Source of the DNA: Deltaproteobacteria bacterium
GTDB lineage: Bacteria > Desulfobacterota > Syntrophia > Syntrophales > UBA2210
NCBI GenBank assembly: GCA_019313905.1
Contig: JAFDAI010000009.1
Coordinates: 22,701-86,700 of the forward strand
Direction: 5' to 3'
DNA length: 64,000 bases
Shown piece after piece: positions 33,971 through 43,274 of the stretch (its first letter is position 1; the number at the start of each line of letters is the position of its first letter). The notes under the pieces were generated by a model. That model did no database searches. It saw only the letters and a list, made by a program, of their open reading frames with translations, and was not told the origin of the DNA. Made by a program: the position numbers and the translations under genes.

Positions 33971-35052
33971 AACTGAACGATGTTGCTTCCAGAATATTGC
34001 GTGATGACAGGAGATTGTTACGGTTTTCTCCGCTTCTTCTGGCTTCCTTCATGTACCGCGGTGCTATAAGTCTTCGCAATCATTTCTATGATGCAGGCAT
34101 ATTACATGCGCAGAGGATGAAATGCAGGGTTATCAGCGTGGGGAACATAATTGTTGGAGGTACCGGGAAGACCCCTGTGGTAATCATGCTGGCCGGTATG
34201 CTTAAGGAACATGGGTACAGACCGGCTATACTAAGCAGGGGTTATGGAGGCAAAAGGGAGGGACGCACAGGTGTGGTGTCGGACGGTCATGACATACTGA
34301 TGGGAGCGAACGAGGCGGGCGATGAACCTGTACTGATCGCGGATAGCCTGAAAGGTGTTCCCGTCATTATCGGGAAGGAAAGATCCCTTGCCGGAAAACT
34401 GGCTGTTAAACGTTTCGGCACTGATGTGCTTATACTCGATGACGCGTTCCAACACCGCCGCCTGTCAAGAGATATCGATATTGTTCTGTTGGACAGTGAA
34501 AAACCGTTCGGAAACGGTTTTATGCTTCCGAGAGGAGGCCTGCGTGAACCGGAAAAGGGCCTGCAGAGGGCTGATGCGATAATATTCACATCTACGGAGG
34601 GGAATACAGAGCCGGGAACGGACAATATACACGCAACTGAAATCCCTCAGGTTCCAACCTTCAGGGGTTATCGAAAAGCAAGGGGACTCGTTGGAGGCGA
34701 AGTGAAAGATACCCTCCCCCTTGAATATCTCAAAGGAAAAAGGATATGCGCGTTCTCAGGCATAGCCAACCCTGACAGCTTTCGTAGAATATTGGAACCT
34801 CTCTGTGGAGAAATTACTGTTTTTATACCTTTCCCGGATCATCATGTGTACACCGGAAAAGACATCGAACATATCCGGGAGGTCTGTCGCAAGTCCCGCA
34901 CGGAGCTTATACTGACCACGGGAAAAGACGGAATTAAATTGATTGAGTTTCCCGATTTCTTCCGGGATATTTACCGGCTGAGAATGGAAATGGAGATAAT
35001 CCCCTCCAGTCTGAACTTTGAGGAATATATTCTTACACGGTTAGAGACATGA
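33964..35052 (+). CDS. lpxK: Tetraacyldisaccharide 4'-kinase
   Basis: A 362-residue membrane-associated kinase. The P-loop VGNIIVGGTGKTPVV is in the usual LpxK setting, followed by LSRGYGGKREG, GDEPVLIA and DDAFQHRRLSRDIDIVLLD. It phosphorylates the lipid A disaccharide to lipid IVA. A hydrophobic N-terminal segment (RFSPLLLASFMYRGAISLRN) fits membrane association. It overlaps lpxL by 4 bp. Confidence 0.94.
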   Translation: MLKLNDVASRILRDDRRLLRFSPLLLASFMYRGAISLRNHFYDAGILHAQRMKCRVISVGNIIVGGTGKTPVVIMLAGMLKEHGYRPAILSRGYGGKREGRTGVVSDGHDILMGANEAGDEPVLIADSLKGVPVIIGKERSLAGKLAVKRFGTDVLILDDAFQHRRLSRDIDIVLLDSEKPFGNGFMLPRGGLREPEKGLQRADAIIFTSTEGNTEPGTDNIHATEIPQVPTFRGYRKARGLVGGEVKDTLPLEYLKGKRICAFSGIANPDSFRRILEPLCGEITVFIPFPDHHVYTGKDIEHIREVCRKSRTELILTTGKDGIKLIEFPDFFRDIYRLRMEMEIIPSSLNFEEYILTRLET

Positions 35053-35930
35053 AGAAAGAAACACGGACAACAAGAATTGTCTTCATAATATTCAGGGCTA
35101 TCCCCCTTAGAATAAGGAGACTCCTGTTCAAAACCCTGATGATCCTGTTTTACCAGTTTTCCGAGAAAAACAGATTGATTGTCCTGTATAATCTCACGCG
35201 TGCATTCCCGGAAAAGGATATGTCCGAAGTGACGGAAATCGCCAGAAATTGTTACAAGAGCCTGGGAATACTTGCCGCTGAGTTTTTCGATATTCTTTCC
35301 ATGACAAGAGAGAATATATCTGACTGGCTGGAATTTGAAGGAATAGAGAACTATCTCAAAGCTCACGAAAAGAATAAAGGGGTTCTTTTCTTTACCGGGC
35401 ATTTCGGAAACTGGGAAATAATGGCGGCAGCCTTTGCTTTCCTCTGCCAGCCGGCGTATATTGTATATCGAGCGCTGGATAATTCCGTCATCGGAAACAT
35501 CGTTGACAGGGCAAGGAGTCATACAGGAAACAAACTCATTTCCAAGGGAGGCGCTGCCAGAAAAATAATCAGGGTTCTTGAAAAGAATAAGGATGTAGGC
35601 ATCCTGATAGATCAGAATGTTTCATGGCGGGAAGGCGTATTCGTGAATTTTTTCGGAAGACCGGCATCAACCACCAAAGGGCTTGCCGCTCTCGCGCTCC
35701 AGACAGGAGCGCCTGTTCTGCCAAGTTTTATATTCAGAATGGAAAACGGGAAATATCGGTTTGTTATTGGGCCGGAAGTCGAGATTTCAAGGACCGGTGA
35801 TTATGACAGGGACATCCTCGAAAACACTCAACGGTTTACGGATATTGTTGAAGACAATGTGAGAAGACATCCCGAACAGTGGTTCTGGCTTCACCAGCGG
35901 TGGAAAACCAAGAAATCTCAGGTCTCATAG
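35049..35930 (+). CDS. lpxL: Lipid A late acyltransferase (LpxL/HtrB family)
   Basis: A 293-residue acyltransferase with the HX4E catalytic motif in FTGHFGNWEIMAAA, plus LIDQNVSWREGVFVNFFGRPA and QWFWLHQRWKTK. It adds a secondary acyl chain to Kdo-lipid IVA or lipid IVA. The acyl preference cannot be read. It is coupled to lpxK by a 4-bp overlap. No Kdo transferase (waaA) occurs in the window. Confidence 0.9.
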   Translation: MKKETRTTRIVFIIFRAIPLRIRRLLFKTLMILFYQFSEKNRLIVLYNLTRAFPEKDMSEVTEIARNCYKSLGILAAEFFDILSMTRENISDWLEFEGIENYLKAHEKNKGVLFFTGHFGNWEIMAAAFAFLCQPAYIVYRALDNSVIGNIVDRARSHTGNKLISKGGAARKIIRVLEKNKDVGILIDQNVSWREGVFVNFFGRPASTTKGLAALALQTGAPVLPSFIFRMENGKYRFVIGPEVEISRTGDYDRDILENTQRFTDIVEDNVRRHPEQWFWLHQRWKTKKSQVS

Positions 35931-35954
35931 GTCTTAGATTTTGAGCAATTTAAT

Positions 35955-37031
35955 ATGCTGAAGGTAAGAAAATCGAAGAAACTCGTCCCTGAAAGGGTCG
36001 ACAATATACTAGTGAGGGGAACCAACTGGATCGGGGATGTCATTATGAGTCTCCCAGCAGTATCGTCTGTCAGACGCACCTTCCCCCACGCAAGGATAAC
36101 CGTACTGGCAAAGCCCTGGGTAGCACAGCTCTACAGGACCTGCCCTGATGTTGACAATGTCATCGTATTTCAGAGTCCCGGTATACATGATGGAATAGGT
36201 GGAAAAATACGGCTTGCCGCACAACTGAGGAAAGAAAAGTTTGATCTGGCTGTTCTTCTTCAAAACGCCATAGAGGCGGCTATTATCGCGTGGCTTGCGC
36301 GAATACCCCTGAGGGCCGGGTATAACTCCGACTGCAGGGGGCTCCTCCTGACCCATTCGGTTAAGAGGACACGGGCGATAAGAAAAATTCACCAGACTGG
36401 CTATTATCTGGAGATGGTCGAGGCGCTGGGATTCGAAACATCAGGAAGAGATATTAATATAGTACCAGGTAATGATTATTCCCCGGCTGCAAAAAAGATT
36501 CTTACCGAATATAACATTAAAGAAGAAGACACCCTGATAGGCATCGCACCGGGGGCCAGCTACGGACCTGCCAAGATATGGTTTCCAGAGAGATTCGCAA
36601 CCGTGGCAGACAGACTCGCGGATGAATTTTCAGCCAGGATTATCCTCTTCGGAAGTGCCGGAGACAGAGAGAAAACAGATATGGTTCAACGACACTCGGA
36701 AAACCCAATGATCAATCTGGCTGGCGAGACAACTCTCAAAGAGGTGATAGGTCTGATAAGCGAGTGCAATCTCTTTATATCAAACGATTCAGGGCTGATG
36801 CATCTTGCCGGAGCTTTGAACATTCCTCTAATTGCCATATTCGGGTCGACGAATCCCACGACAACATCTCCGGCGGGCAGGAAAAGTATTGTCATCTACA
36901 AGAATGTTTCCTGCAGTCCCTGTCTCAAAGAGGTATGTCCGACTGATTTCAGGTGTATGAATCTGATACAAGCGGATGATGTGTATGATGCCGCGAGGAT
37001 ATTGTTAAAAAGCGGCCGTGGATCAAACTGA
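35955..37031 (+). CDS. waaF: ADP-heptose:LPS heptosyltransferase II
   Basis: A 358-residue GT9 enzyme. ILVRGTNWIGDVIMSLPAV is the WaaF N-terminal motif, APGASYGPAKIWFPERFA contacts the donor, and NDSGLMHLAGALNIPLIAIFGSTNPTTTSP is the C-terminal GT9 block. It adds heptose II to the inner core. gmhB follows directly. Confidence 0.93.
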   Translation: MLKVRKSKKLVPERVDNILVRGTNWIGDVIMSLPAVSSVRRTFPHARITVLAKPWVAQLYRTCPDVDNVIVFQSPGIHDGIGGKIRLAAQLRKEKFDLAVLLQNAIEAAIIAWLARIPLRAGYNSDCRGLLLTHSVKRTRAIRKIHQTGYYLEMVEALGFETSGRDINIVPGNDYSPAAKKILTEYNIKEEDTLIGIAPGASYGPAKIWFPERFATVADRLADEFSARIILFGSAGDREKTDMVQRHSENPMINLAGETTLKEVIGLISECNLFISNDSGLMHLAGALNIPLIAIFGSTNPTTTSPAGRKSIVIYKNVSCSPCLKEVCPTDFRCMNLIQADDVYDAARILLKSGRGSN

Positions 37032-37050
37032 ATGCCGGGAAAATTTCAGG

Positions 37051-37620
37051 ATGAAAAAGAATAACAGCGCGGTATTTTTAGACAGAGACGGAACAATCAA
37101 TGAAGAGGTTGGCTACCTTGACAGTCTGGAGCAGCTGAGAATATTCCCCGCGGCATTTGATGCCGTGCGGATGATAAATAAAGCGGGAATGAAGGTGGTG
37201 GTGGTCACAAATCAGTCGGGTGTGGCGAGGGGATTTTTCGATGAAGATTTTGTGAACACCGTCCATGCAAGGATAAATGAAATATTTCGGGAAAAGGGTG
37301 CATTTATTGACAGGTTTTACTATTGCCCCCATCATCCGACAGAAGGAATCGGCAAATACCGGATATCATGCAACTGCAGGAAACCAGCTCCGGGAATGAT
37401 TATAAAGGCGTCTGAAGAACTTGACATTGACCTGCCGGGTTCCTATGTGGTGGGCGATATGGCAAAGGATGTAGAACTTGCGAATAATGTCGGGGCCAAA
37501 GGAATACTCGTAAGAACAGGCTATGGGAAAAACGTAAAGGCTTCTGATATAAAGCCAGCCTGTATCGCCCGGGACATCCTCGATGCGGCAGAATGGATAA
37601 TGAGGGACCGGAAAAATTGA
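37051..37620 (+). CDS. gmhB: D,D-heptose 1,7-bisphosphate phosphatase
   Basis: A 189-residue HAD phosphatase. FLDRDGTINEEVGYL holds the nucleophilic aspartate, VVTNQSGVARG is motif II, CPHHPTEG...CNCRKPAPGM is the structural zinc loop with HAD lysine, and VVGDMAKDVELANNVG is motif III/IV. It supplies heptose 1-phosphate after RfaE. ATG 37051 is the plausible start, as earlier codons overlap waaF. The next gene starts within its 3' end. Confidence 0.93.
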   Translation: MKKNNSAVFLDRDGTINEEVGYLDSLEQLRIFPAAFDAVRMINKAGMKVVVVTNQSGVARGFFDEDFVNTVHARINEIFREKGAFIDRFYYCPHHPTEGIGKYRISCNCRKPAPGMIIKASEELDIDLPGSYVVGDMAKDVELANNVGAKGILVRTGYGKNVKASDIKPACIARDILDAAEWIMRDRKN

Positions 37621-38648
37621 ATATCCTTATAGTAAAGCTGAGCGCCATAGGCGATGTGATACATACACTGCCATCGCTCGCGGCGCTTAGAAGACTTTAT
37701 CCTGCCGCCCATATCACATGGGTGATAGAGGAGGATTCTTCAGATATCATAGAGGGACATCCCTGTCTCGACAGGGTTATTATCTCCCGCAGAAAAAGCT
37801 GGCTGAAAAATCTCAAGAAGCTGCACGAGGTGAGGAAAACGATTGATGAGATGGCATCATTTGTCGCTACCCTCAGAGATAGAAGATATGACCTTGTCGT
37901 CGATTTTCACGGTTTGTTAAAGAGTTCCCTTATCGTCTTGCTGAGTGGAGGCAGACGGAAACTTGGATATGACAGCATGCAGGAACTCTCCGGCTTTTTT
38001 CTGGGTGAGAAAATTTATGAGGATATGGGCAAACATGCCGTGGATCGCTATCTGGATCTTCCACGCCACCTTGGAGCGGATATTGAAAAACCTGAGTTTG
38101 CCATCCATATTGGAGAGGAAAATCGAAACAGGGTCGATAACCTCCTGAAAAAGAGCGGAATCAGCGTGGAGGATCCATTCGTTTCAGTGAACCCTGTAGC
38201 GTTCTGGGATACAAAGCTGTGGGAGAATGACAAATTCGCCCGGTTGTGCGACAGGATAACGGAAGAATTGAAGATGAAGATTGTCTTTACGGGTGGACAT
38301 AACCGGAAAACGGTGGAGAACATCCGATCACTTATGAATTCCCCATCCGCAGATCTCGCGGGTAGAACAACTCTCAGAGACTTAGCGTATCTGTACGAAT
38401 TATCGGACCTTATTATCACAACAGACTCAGGGCCTATGCATGTATCGGCGGCTGTGGGCACACCGACAGTGGCCCTCTTCGGGCCCACGGATCCCGCGCG
38501 AACAGGACCATACGGCGAGGGCCATACAGTTATTCGCCGGAACCTGCCATGCAGTCCCTGTTTCTTGAAGAAGTGTGAAACGAAAAAGTGTATGAAGGAA
38601 ATCTCCGTTGAGGATGTATTTCAAGCTGTAAAGAAAGCACGAAATTAA
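37593..38648 (+). CDS. waaC: Heptosyltransferase family protein, probably heptosyltransferase I
   Basis: A 351-residue GT9 enzyme. LNILIVKLSAIGDVIHTLPSL is the donor-side N-terminus, VDFHGLLKSSLIVLLSG and TTDSGPMHVSAAVGTPTVALFGPTDPARTGPYG follow. A cysteine-rich tail (CSPCFLKKCETKKCMKEI) resembles that of other GT9 members. It probably adds the first heptose to Kdo. The start is uncertain: ATG 37593 lies inside gmhB; TTG 37617 overlaps the gmhB stop and begins at the conserved part. Confidence 0.85.
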   Translation: MDNEGPEKLNILIVKLSAIGDVIHTLPSLAALRRLYPAAHITWVIEEDSSDIIEGHPCLDRVIISRRKSWLKNLKKLHEVRKTIDEMASFVATLRDRRYDLVVDFHGLLKSSLIVLLSGGRRKLGYDSMQELSGFFLGEKIYEDMGKHAVDRYLDLPRHLGADIEKPEFAIHIGEENRNRVDNLLKKSGISVEDPFVSVNPVAFWDTKLWENDKFARLCDRITEELKMKIVFTGGHNRKTVENIRSLMNSPSADLAGRTTLRDLAYLYELSDLIITTDSGPMHVSAAVGTPTVALFGPTDPARTGPYGEGHTVIRRNLPCSPCFLKKCETKKCMKEISVEDVFQAVKKARN

Positions 38649-38807
38649 ATCCTGCTTTTTCTGTTTTTGCAATCTAGTGCCTTCGCGTTTTCGTGATAAC
38701 ATTCTGTTTGATTCCGATTTGTCCGGGTTGGGTTTTTGGGGAAGGATTTTACATAGAGACCGGTGAGTGATATAGAAACCGTGTAACAGGTGAGAAGGGA
38801 ACGGCCG

Positions 38808-38978
38808 ATGGAGATAAAGAGAGAACTGCTGGAGATCCTGGCATGCCCAAAGTGCAAAGGAGATATTCGCTTAAACGAAGACGAAAGTGGCCTTATATGT
38901 GATAAGTGTAAGCTGATGTATGAAATCAGGGGTGGGATCCCTGTCATGCTTATAAGCGAGGCAATTCATATAAACTAA
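38808..38978 (+). CDS. Trm112 family zinc-binding small protein
   Basis: A 56-residue protein with CPKCKGDIR and CDKCKLMYEIRGGIPVML, the four-cysteine Trm112/YcaR fold. Bacterial members are often found in lipid A operons next to lpxK or msbA and have no settled role. AAGGGA precedes ATG 38808. The 159 bp upstream hold no gene. Confidence 0.85.
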   Translation: MEIKRELLEILACPKCKGDIRLNEDESGLICDKCKLMYEIRGGIPVMLISEAIHIN

Positions 38979-39014
38979 TACCACAACTACTGAATCTTAA
39001 ACCTATATAGTACT

Positions 39015-40742
39015 ATGAACGTATTCAAACGCATCTTAAAACTGTCAAAACCGCATATTCCGAAGTTTCTCCTCGCGATGTTGTGCATGCTTGTTGTGGG
39101 TGCCACTACCTCGGCGCTTGCTTTCCTCGTCAAACCCGCTCTGGATGGGATATTCCTAAATAAGAATGCCTCCATGCTGAAGTGGATACCGATAGTGATC
39201 ATCGCAATATACTTTATCAAGGGTGCATGCAGTTATGGTCAGACCGTCCTGATGAGCTTTATCGGTCAGCGTGTCGTAACAGACCTGAGAAGTGATCTCT
39301 ACAACCATATTCAAGGACAATCCCTCTCTTTTTTCAACAAGAACCCCACCGGGATACTCATGTCACGCATCACAAACGATGTAAACCTCATCCAGGGAGC
39401 GGTTTCAGAGGCCGTAACAAGCCTTTTTAAAGATTCGTTTACGCTGGTCGGCCTTGTTTTTGTGATTTTTTATCGCGACTGGCAGTTGGCCCTTATTGCC
39501 ATGATTGTCTTTCCATTGACGATATATCCCATAGCCAGGTTCGGCAGGAAGATGAGAAAGGTGGCCACAAGCACCCAGGTTACCATGGGAAGCCTTACCA
39601 GTCTCCTTCAGGAGACCATATCAGGAACAAGAATCGTAAAGGCCTTCGGAATGGAAGATTATGAAGGCAGGAGATTCGCGAAAGAGAATGAAAATCTTTT
39701 CCGGTTTTTTATGAAGGCAGTGTCCATACGGGCCATGTCATCTCCATTTATGGAATTTCTGGGCGGTCTCGGGATCGCCGCGATTGTCTTTTATGGGGGA
39801 TACCAAGTGATAAAAGGCACCTCGACGCCCGGCACCTTCTTCTCTTTTCTCACAGCCCTTATTATGCTCTACGAACCGGTAAAGAGACTCACAAACGTCA
39901 ATAATACGATCCAGCAGGGGATATCCGCGGCCGTTCGGGTTTTCGGCATTATGGATATAACGCCGGACATAGAAAACAGGAAGGACTCGGTGGAACTGCC
40001 ACGAATTTCAGACAGGATTGAGATCAGAAATGTCACCTTCAGCTATGATGATGAACCTGTCCTGAAGAACATCGACCTTGATATAAAGTCCGGCGAAGTG
40101 GTGGCTTTTGTCGGAATGAGCGGAGGCGGAAAGACAACCCTTGTCAATCTGATACCAAGATTTTATGACGTGACGGAAGGCGAGATACTGATTGACGGCC
40201 ATGATATCCGGGATGTCACCGTCGAATCACTCCGGGACCAGATAGGAATTGTTACGCAGCAGACGATATTATTTAACGATACCGTCAGAAATAATATTGC
40301 TTATGGTGATATAAAAAAGAGCGATGAAGAGATAATCAATGCGGCAAAATCGGCCAACGCGTATCAGTTTGTCAAGAATCTGCCTAAGGGGTTTGAAACA
40401 ATCATCGGAGAACAGGGGGCAAGGCTCTCCGGCGGTGAGAGACAGAGACTCTCCATAGCCAGGGCGCTTCTCAAAGACGCCCCCATACTCATCCTTGACG
40501 AGGCCACCTCGTCGCTCGATACCGAAGCCGAAATGGAAGTCCAGGGAGCTCTTGAAAATCTCATGAAGGGAAGAACGACCTTTGTTATCGCCCATCGACT
40601 TTCAACAATAAGTCACGCGAATCGGATTATCGTGATAGTTGATGGAAGAATTATCGAAGAAGGAACCCATGACACCCTCCTTGCAGAGAAGGGTGAGTAT
40701 TACAAGCTGTACAATATGCAGTTCAAAGACAATAACGTCTGA
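39015..40742 (+). CDS. msbA: Lipid A export ABC transporter MsbA
   Basis: A 575-residue ABC half-transporter. Residues 1-310 hold six TM helices. The ATPase domain has Walker A GMSGGGKTTL, LSGGERQRLSIARAL, Walker B ILILDEATSSLD and H-loop IAHRLST. MsbA flips lipid A-core across the inner membrane. It closes the lpx/waa gene run and precedes the glycosyltransferase region. Confidence 0.93.
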   Translation: MNVFKRILKLSKPHIPKFLLAMLCMLVVGATTSALAFLVKPALDGIFLNKNASMLKWIPIVIIAIYFIKGACSYGQTVLMSFIGQRVVTDLRSDLYNHIQGQSLSFFNKNPTGILMSRITNDVNLIQGAVSEAVTSLFKDSFTLVGLVFVIFYRDWQLALIAMIVFPLTIYPIARFGRKMRKVATSTQVTMGSLTSLLQETISGTRIVKAFGMEDYEGRRFAKENENLFRFFMKAVSIRAMSSPFMEFLGGLGIAAIVFYGGYQVIKGTSTPGTFFSFLTALIMLYEPVKRLTNVNNTIQQGISAAVRVFGIMDITPDIENRKDSVELPRISDRIEIRNVTFSYDDEPVLKNIDLDIKSGEVVAFVGMSGGGKTTLVNLIPRFYDVTEGEILIDGHDIRDVTVESLRDQIGIVTQQTILFNDTVRNNIAYGDIKKSDEEIINAAKSANAYQFVKNLPKGFETIIGEQGARLSGGERQRLSIARALLKDAPILILDEATSSLDTEAEMEVQGALENLMKGRTTFVIAHRLSTISHANRIIVIVDGRIIEEGTHDTLLAEKGEYYKLYNMQFKDNNV

Positions 40743-40775
40743 TGCCGAATTCAAAAACTTCAAGAACCCAAAACG

Positions 40776-40934
40776 ATGTTTCAGATCTCCAGGGATATTT
40801 TTGGAGCGGACATTCCTGAATTTGATAAATTTCTCGCCCTCAATGAAACATATGTGGACCTGATAGAGCTAACACATGAAAGCGTGATCGAGGAATCCAG
40901 GAATGGAAAACAGATTTTATATAATGTGGGTTGA
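40776..40934 (+). CDS. Short ORF of unknown origin (52 aa)
   Basis: ATG 40776 to TGA 40934 encodes 52 residues with a normal amino-acid mix (e.g. DIPEFDKFLALNETYVDLIE). I do not recognise it. No ribosome site is evident. It may be the leftover N-terminus of an LPS-modifying gene, or a chance ORF in the 247-bp gap between msbA and the next transferase. Confidence 0.25.
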   Translation: MFQISRDIFGADIPEFDKFLALNETYVDLIELTHESVIEESRNGKQILYNVG

Positions 40935-40989
40935 TATTACTTGGTGAGGAAAAGAAACTGTTTCCCTGCCGCAATGGCATCAAGGAACA

Positions 40990-42132
40990 TTGAGGAAAAT
41001 GGCACCCAGAAGTTGCAAGATAGCAGTTGTGATTCCCAAATATGGACTGGTGGGCGGCGGGGAAAAATTCGTCCGGGAATTAACGGAACGTATTGCCTCG
41101 AACCATCGCTATGATGTCCATGTCTTTGCAAATAAATGGGAGTCTCAATCTGATCGCATTACGTTCCATAAAGTCCCCGTCATCTCATTCCCTAAATTCT
41201 TGACTACCATCAGTTTTGCCTGGTTTGCCAATCGCAAAATAGCAAAAATGAATTTTGATATTATCCACACACACGACAGAATTCTTCATGCCGATATATT
41301 CACCATGCACGGTGTTCCACATCGATTCTGGGTCAAGAAAGTCCGGAGAAAAGGCATGAGCCTCTTTGATTATGGTACAATTTGGGTTGAAGAGAGTTTG
41401 ATTAACCATGGAAAATGCCGGATGTTTCTTCCTGTGTCAGGCATAGCAAAGGATAAGTTTGTCCAAGAGTTTGGTGTTGATCCGGGAAAGATCCAAGTTG
41501 TTCACCCCGGGGTCGACATAGACAGATTTGATAAACTCGACAGGAAGATCTGCCGCGGTGAAATAAGAAGGCGGTTTGAGATAGATGAAACCGACATGGT
41601 AGTCTTGTTTGTCAGCATGAATTTTGAACTTAAGGGTTTGGACAACCTCATAGCTGCGATGGCTATGATAAAATCGAAGCATCCGTCGGAGCGGATGAAA
41701 TTGTTGGTGGTTGGTAAGGGCAACAGCAAAAAGTACTGCAGACTGGCAGAAAAATCAGGTATAAAGAACGATGTTATTTTCGCAGGTGTCTGGAAGGATA
41801 ATATTGAGCAAATTTACATGGCTTCAGATATTTTTGCGATGCCTTCAGGATTCGACACTTTCGGCATGGTGGTGTTGGAAGCCATGTCCGCTTCATTGCC
41901 TGTAATCATCAGTGATAATGTGGGGGCAGCAGATCTGGTTAAGGATGGTATCAATGGATTTGTTGTTGAAAAAGAAGATATTGATTCAATAAGTTCTAAA
42001 ATCGAATTTATGCTGAATGAAAAAAACAGAGAGGATATGGCAAAAGAGGCGCATAAGACAGCGACAAATAATACCTGGGATATCATGGCGGATAAAGTAC
42101 TGAAGATCTATGATGAAATGGCAGGCAGCTGA
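40990..42132 (+). CDS. Glycosyltransferase family 4 (WaaG-like)
   Basis: A 380-residue GT-B enzyme. The N-terminal half has KIAVVIPKYGLVGGGEKFVRELTERI; the C-terminal half has VLFVSMNFELKGLDNLIAAM, FAMPSGFDTFGMVVLEAMSASLPVIISDNVGAADLV, the EX7E-like donor site. This is the pattern of core glucosyltransferase WaaG. It likely adds a hexose to heptose of the core. The next gene begins 4 bp after its stop. Confidence 0.85.
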   Translation: MRKMAPRSCKIAVVIPKYGLVGGGEKFVRELTERIASNHRYDVHVFANKWESQSDRITFHKVPVISFPKFLTTISFAWFANRKIAKMNFDIIHTHDRILHADIFTMHGVPHRFWVKKVRRKGMSLFDYGTIWVEESLINHGKCRMFLPVSGIAKDKFVQEFGVDPGKIQVVHPGVDIDRFDKLDRKICRGEIRRRFEIDETDMVVLFVSMNFELKGLDNLIAAMAMIKSKHPSERMKLLVVGKGNSKKYCRLAEKSGIKNDVIFAGVWKDNIEQIYMASDIFAMPSGFDTFGMVVLEAMSASLPVIISDNVGAADLVKDGINGFVVEKEDIDSISSKIEFMLNEKNREDMAKEAHKTATNNTWDIMADKVLKIYDEMAGS

Positions 42133-42136
42133 ACCT

Positions 42137-43216
42137 ATGTTTGTTAAGAGAAATAATATATCCAGAGAAAATATCCGCAATATTTTGTTGATACAGCTCG
42201 GTGATATCGGAGATGTTGTTCTTTCTTTTCCCTCTGTCAGGGCGCTGCATGAAAATTTTCCACAGGCTGATATAGTTGTTGCAGTAAGGGGAAAAGCAGT
42301 GGAATTGATGGAAGGCTGCAGGTGGGCCTCGGATGTAATTTCCATAAATGAAGAAAAAAGGACATGGATAGAGGAATTACAATATCAAAAAAGATTTTTT
42401 TCACATTTGCGCAGGTTCCATTTTGATTTAGCCCTTGATATGAGAACCGGGGACCGGGGAGCTTTTCTTGTGCTTCTTTCCGGAGCGCGGCAGAAGATAG
42501 GCTTTTTCGCCAATGATGGAAAGCTCTGGCGCAACAGGGTCTTTACCCATCTGGTTATTCCTGAATCCAACCCGGGACGACATATGACCCAATATTACCT
42601 TGGTCTTCTGGAAGCTTATGATATAAAAACGGAGCATATCCGGCCGGAATATGACATTCCTGATAACAGATATCAAAAAGCTAAAGCCCTTTTAAAAAAC
42701 GAAGGTGTTCCATCAGATCAGTCGATCATTGCCGTTCAGCCTTTTTCTCTATGGAAATACAAGGAATGGGGAGTGGATAAGTACATTCAACTGATCAACT
42801 GGCTCATATCGGAATATAACGTATCTGTTATCATCACAGGTTCTCTTGATGAAAGGGAACGTGCAGATGAAATAATAAAGGAATGTCCGCGAAATACATA
42901 TGTCTTAGCTGGAAAGACTTCGATAGGAACACTGGCCGCTGTTTTTAAGGCTTGCAGGTTATTTATCGGTGTTGACAGCGCCGGAGTCCATATCGCCGCG
43001 GCGGTAGGCCTGCCTACGGTGTGCATATTTGGCCCCTCGTCATACATCGATTGGGCGCCAAGGGGCGCGGAACACCGGGTAGTCCATAAAGATTTCCCGT
43101 GTGTACCTTGCAAGAACAAAGGATGTGAGGATAGCGAGATCAGCCGTTGTCTGGACGAGCTGACTTTCGAAGAAGTGAGGGCCATAGTGAAAACTCAGAT
43201 AGATCTAACGTTATAA
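42137..43216 (+). CDS. Glycosyltransferase family 9 (third heptosyltransferase-like)
   Basis: About 359 residues, GT9 fold. NILLIQLGDIGDVVLSFPSVRAL at the start, AVQPFSLWKYKEWGVDKYI in the middle and GVDSAGVHIAAAVGLPTVCIFGPSSYIDWAP at the end are conserved. A cysteine cluster CVPCKNKGCEDSEISRCLDEL ends the protein. It may be a WaaQ-like heptosyltransferase III. ATG 42110 inside the previous gene is an alternative start. Confidence 0.82.
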   Translation: MFVKRNNISRENIRNILLIQLGDIGDVVLSFPSVRALHENFPQADIVVAVRGKAVELMEGCRWASDVISINEEKRTWIEELQYQKRFFSHLRRFHFDLALDMRTGDRGAFLVLLSGARQKIGFFANDGKLWRNRVFTHLVIPESNPGRHMTQYYLGLLEAYDIKTEHIRPEYDIPDNRYQKAKALLKNEGVPSDQSIIAVQPFSLWKYKEWGVDKYIQLINWLISEYNVSVIITGSLDERERADEIIKECPRNTYVLAGKTSIGTLAAVFKACRLFIGVDSAGVHIAAAVGLPTVCIFGPSSYIDWAPRGAEHRVVHKDFPCVPCKNKGCEDSEISRCLDELTFEEVRAIVKTQIDLTL

Positions 43217-43274
43217 ACGCTGTGATTTGATATAGACAGCGAAATTGTAAAGAAGTTACCAAGGCAAAATATCT

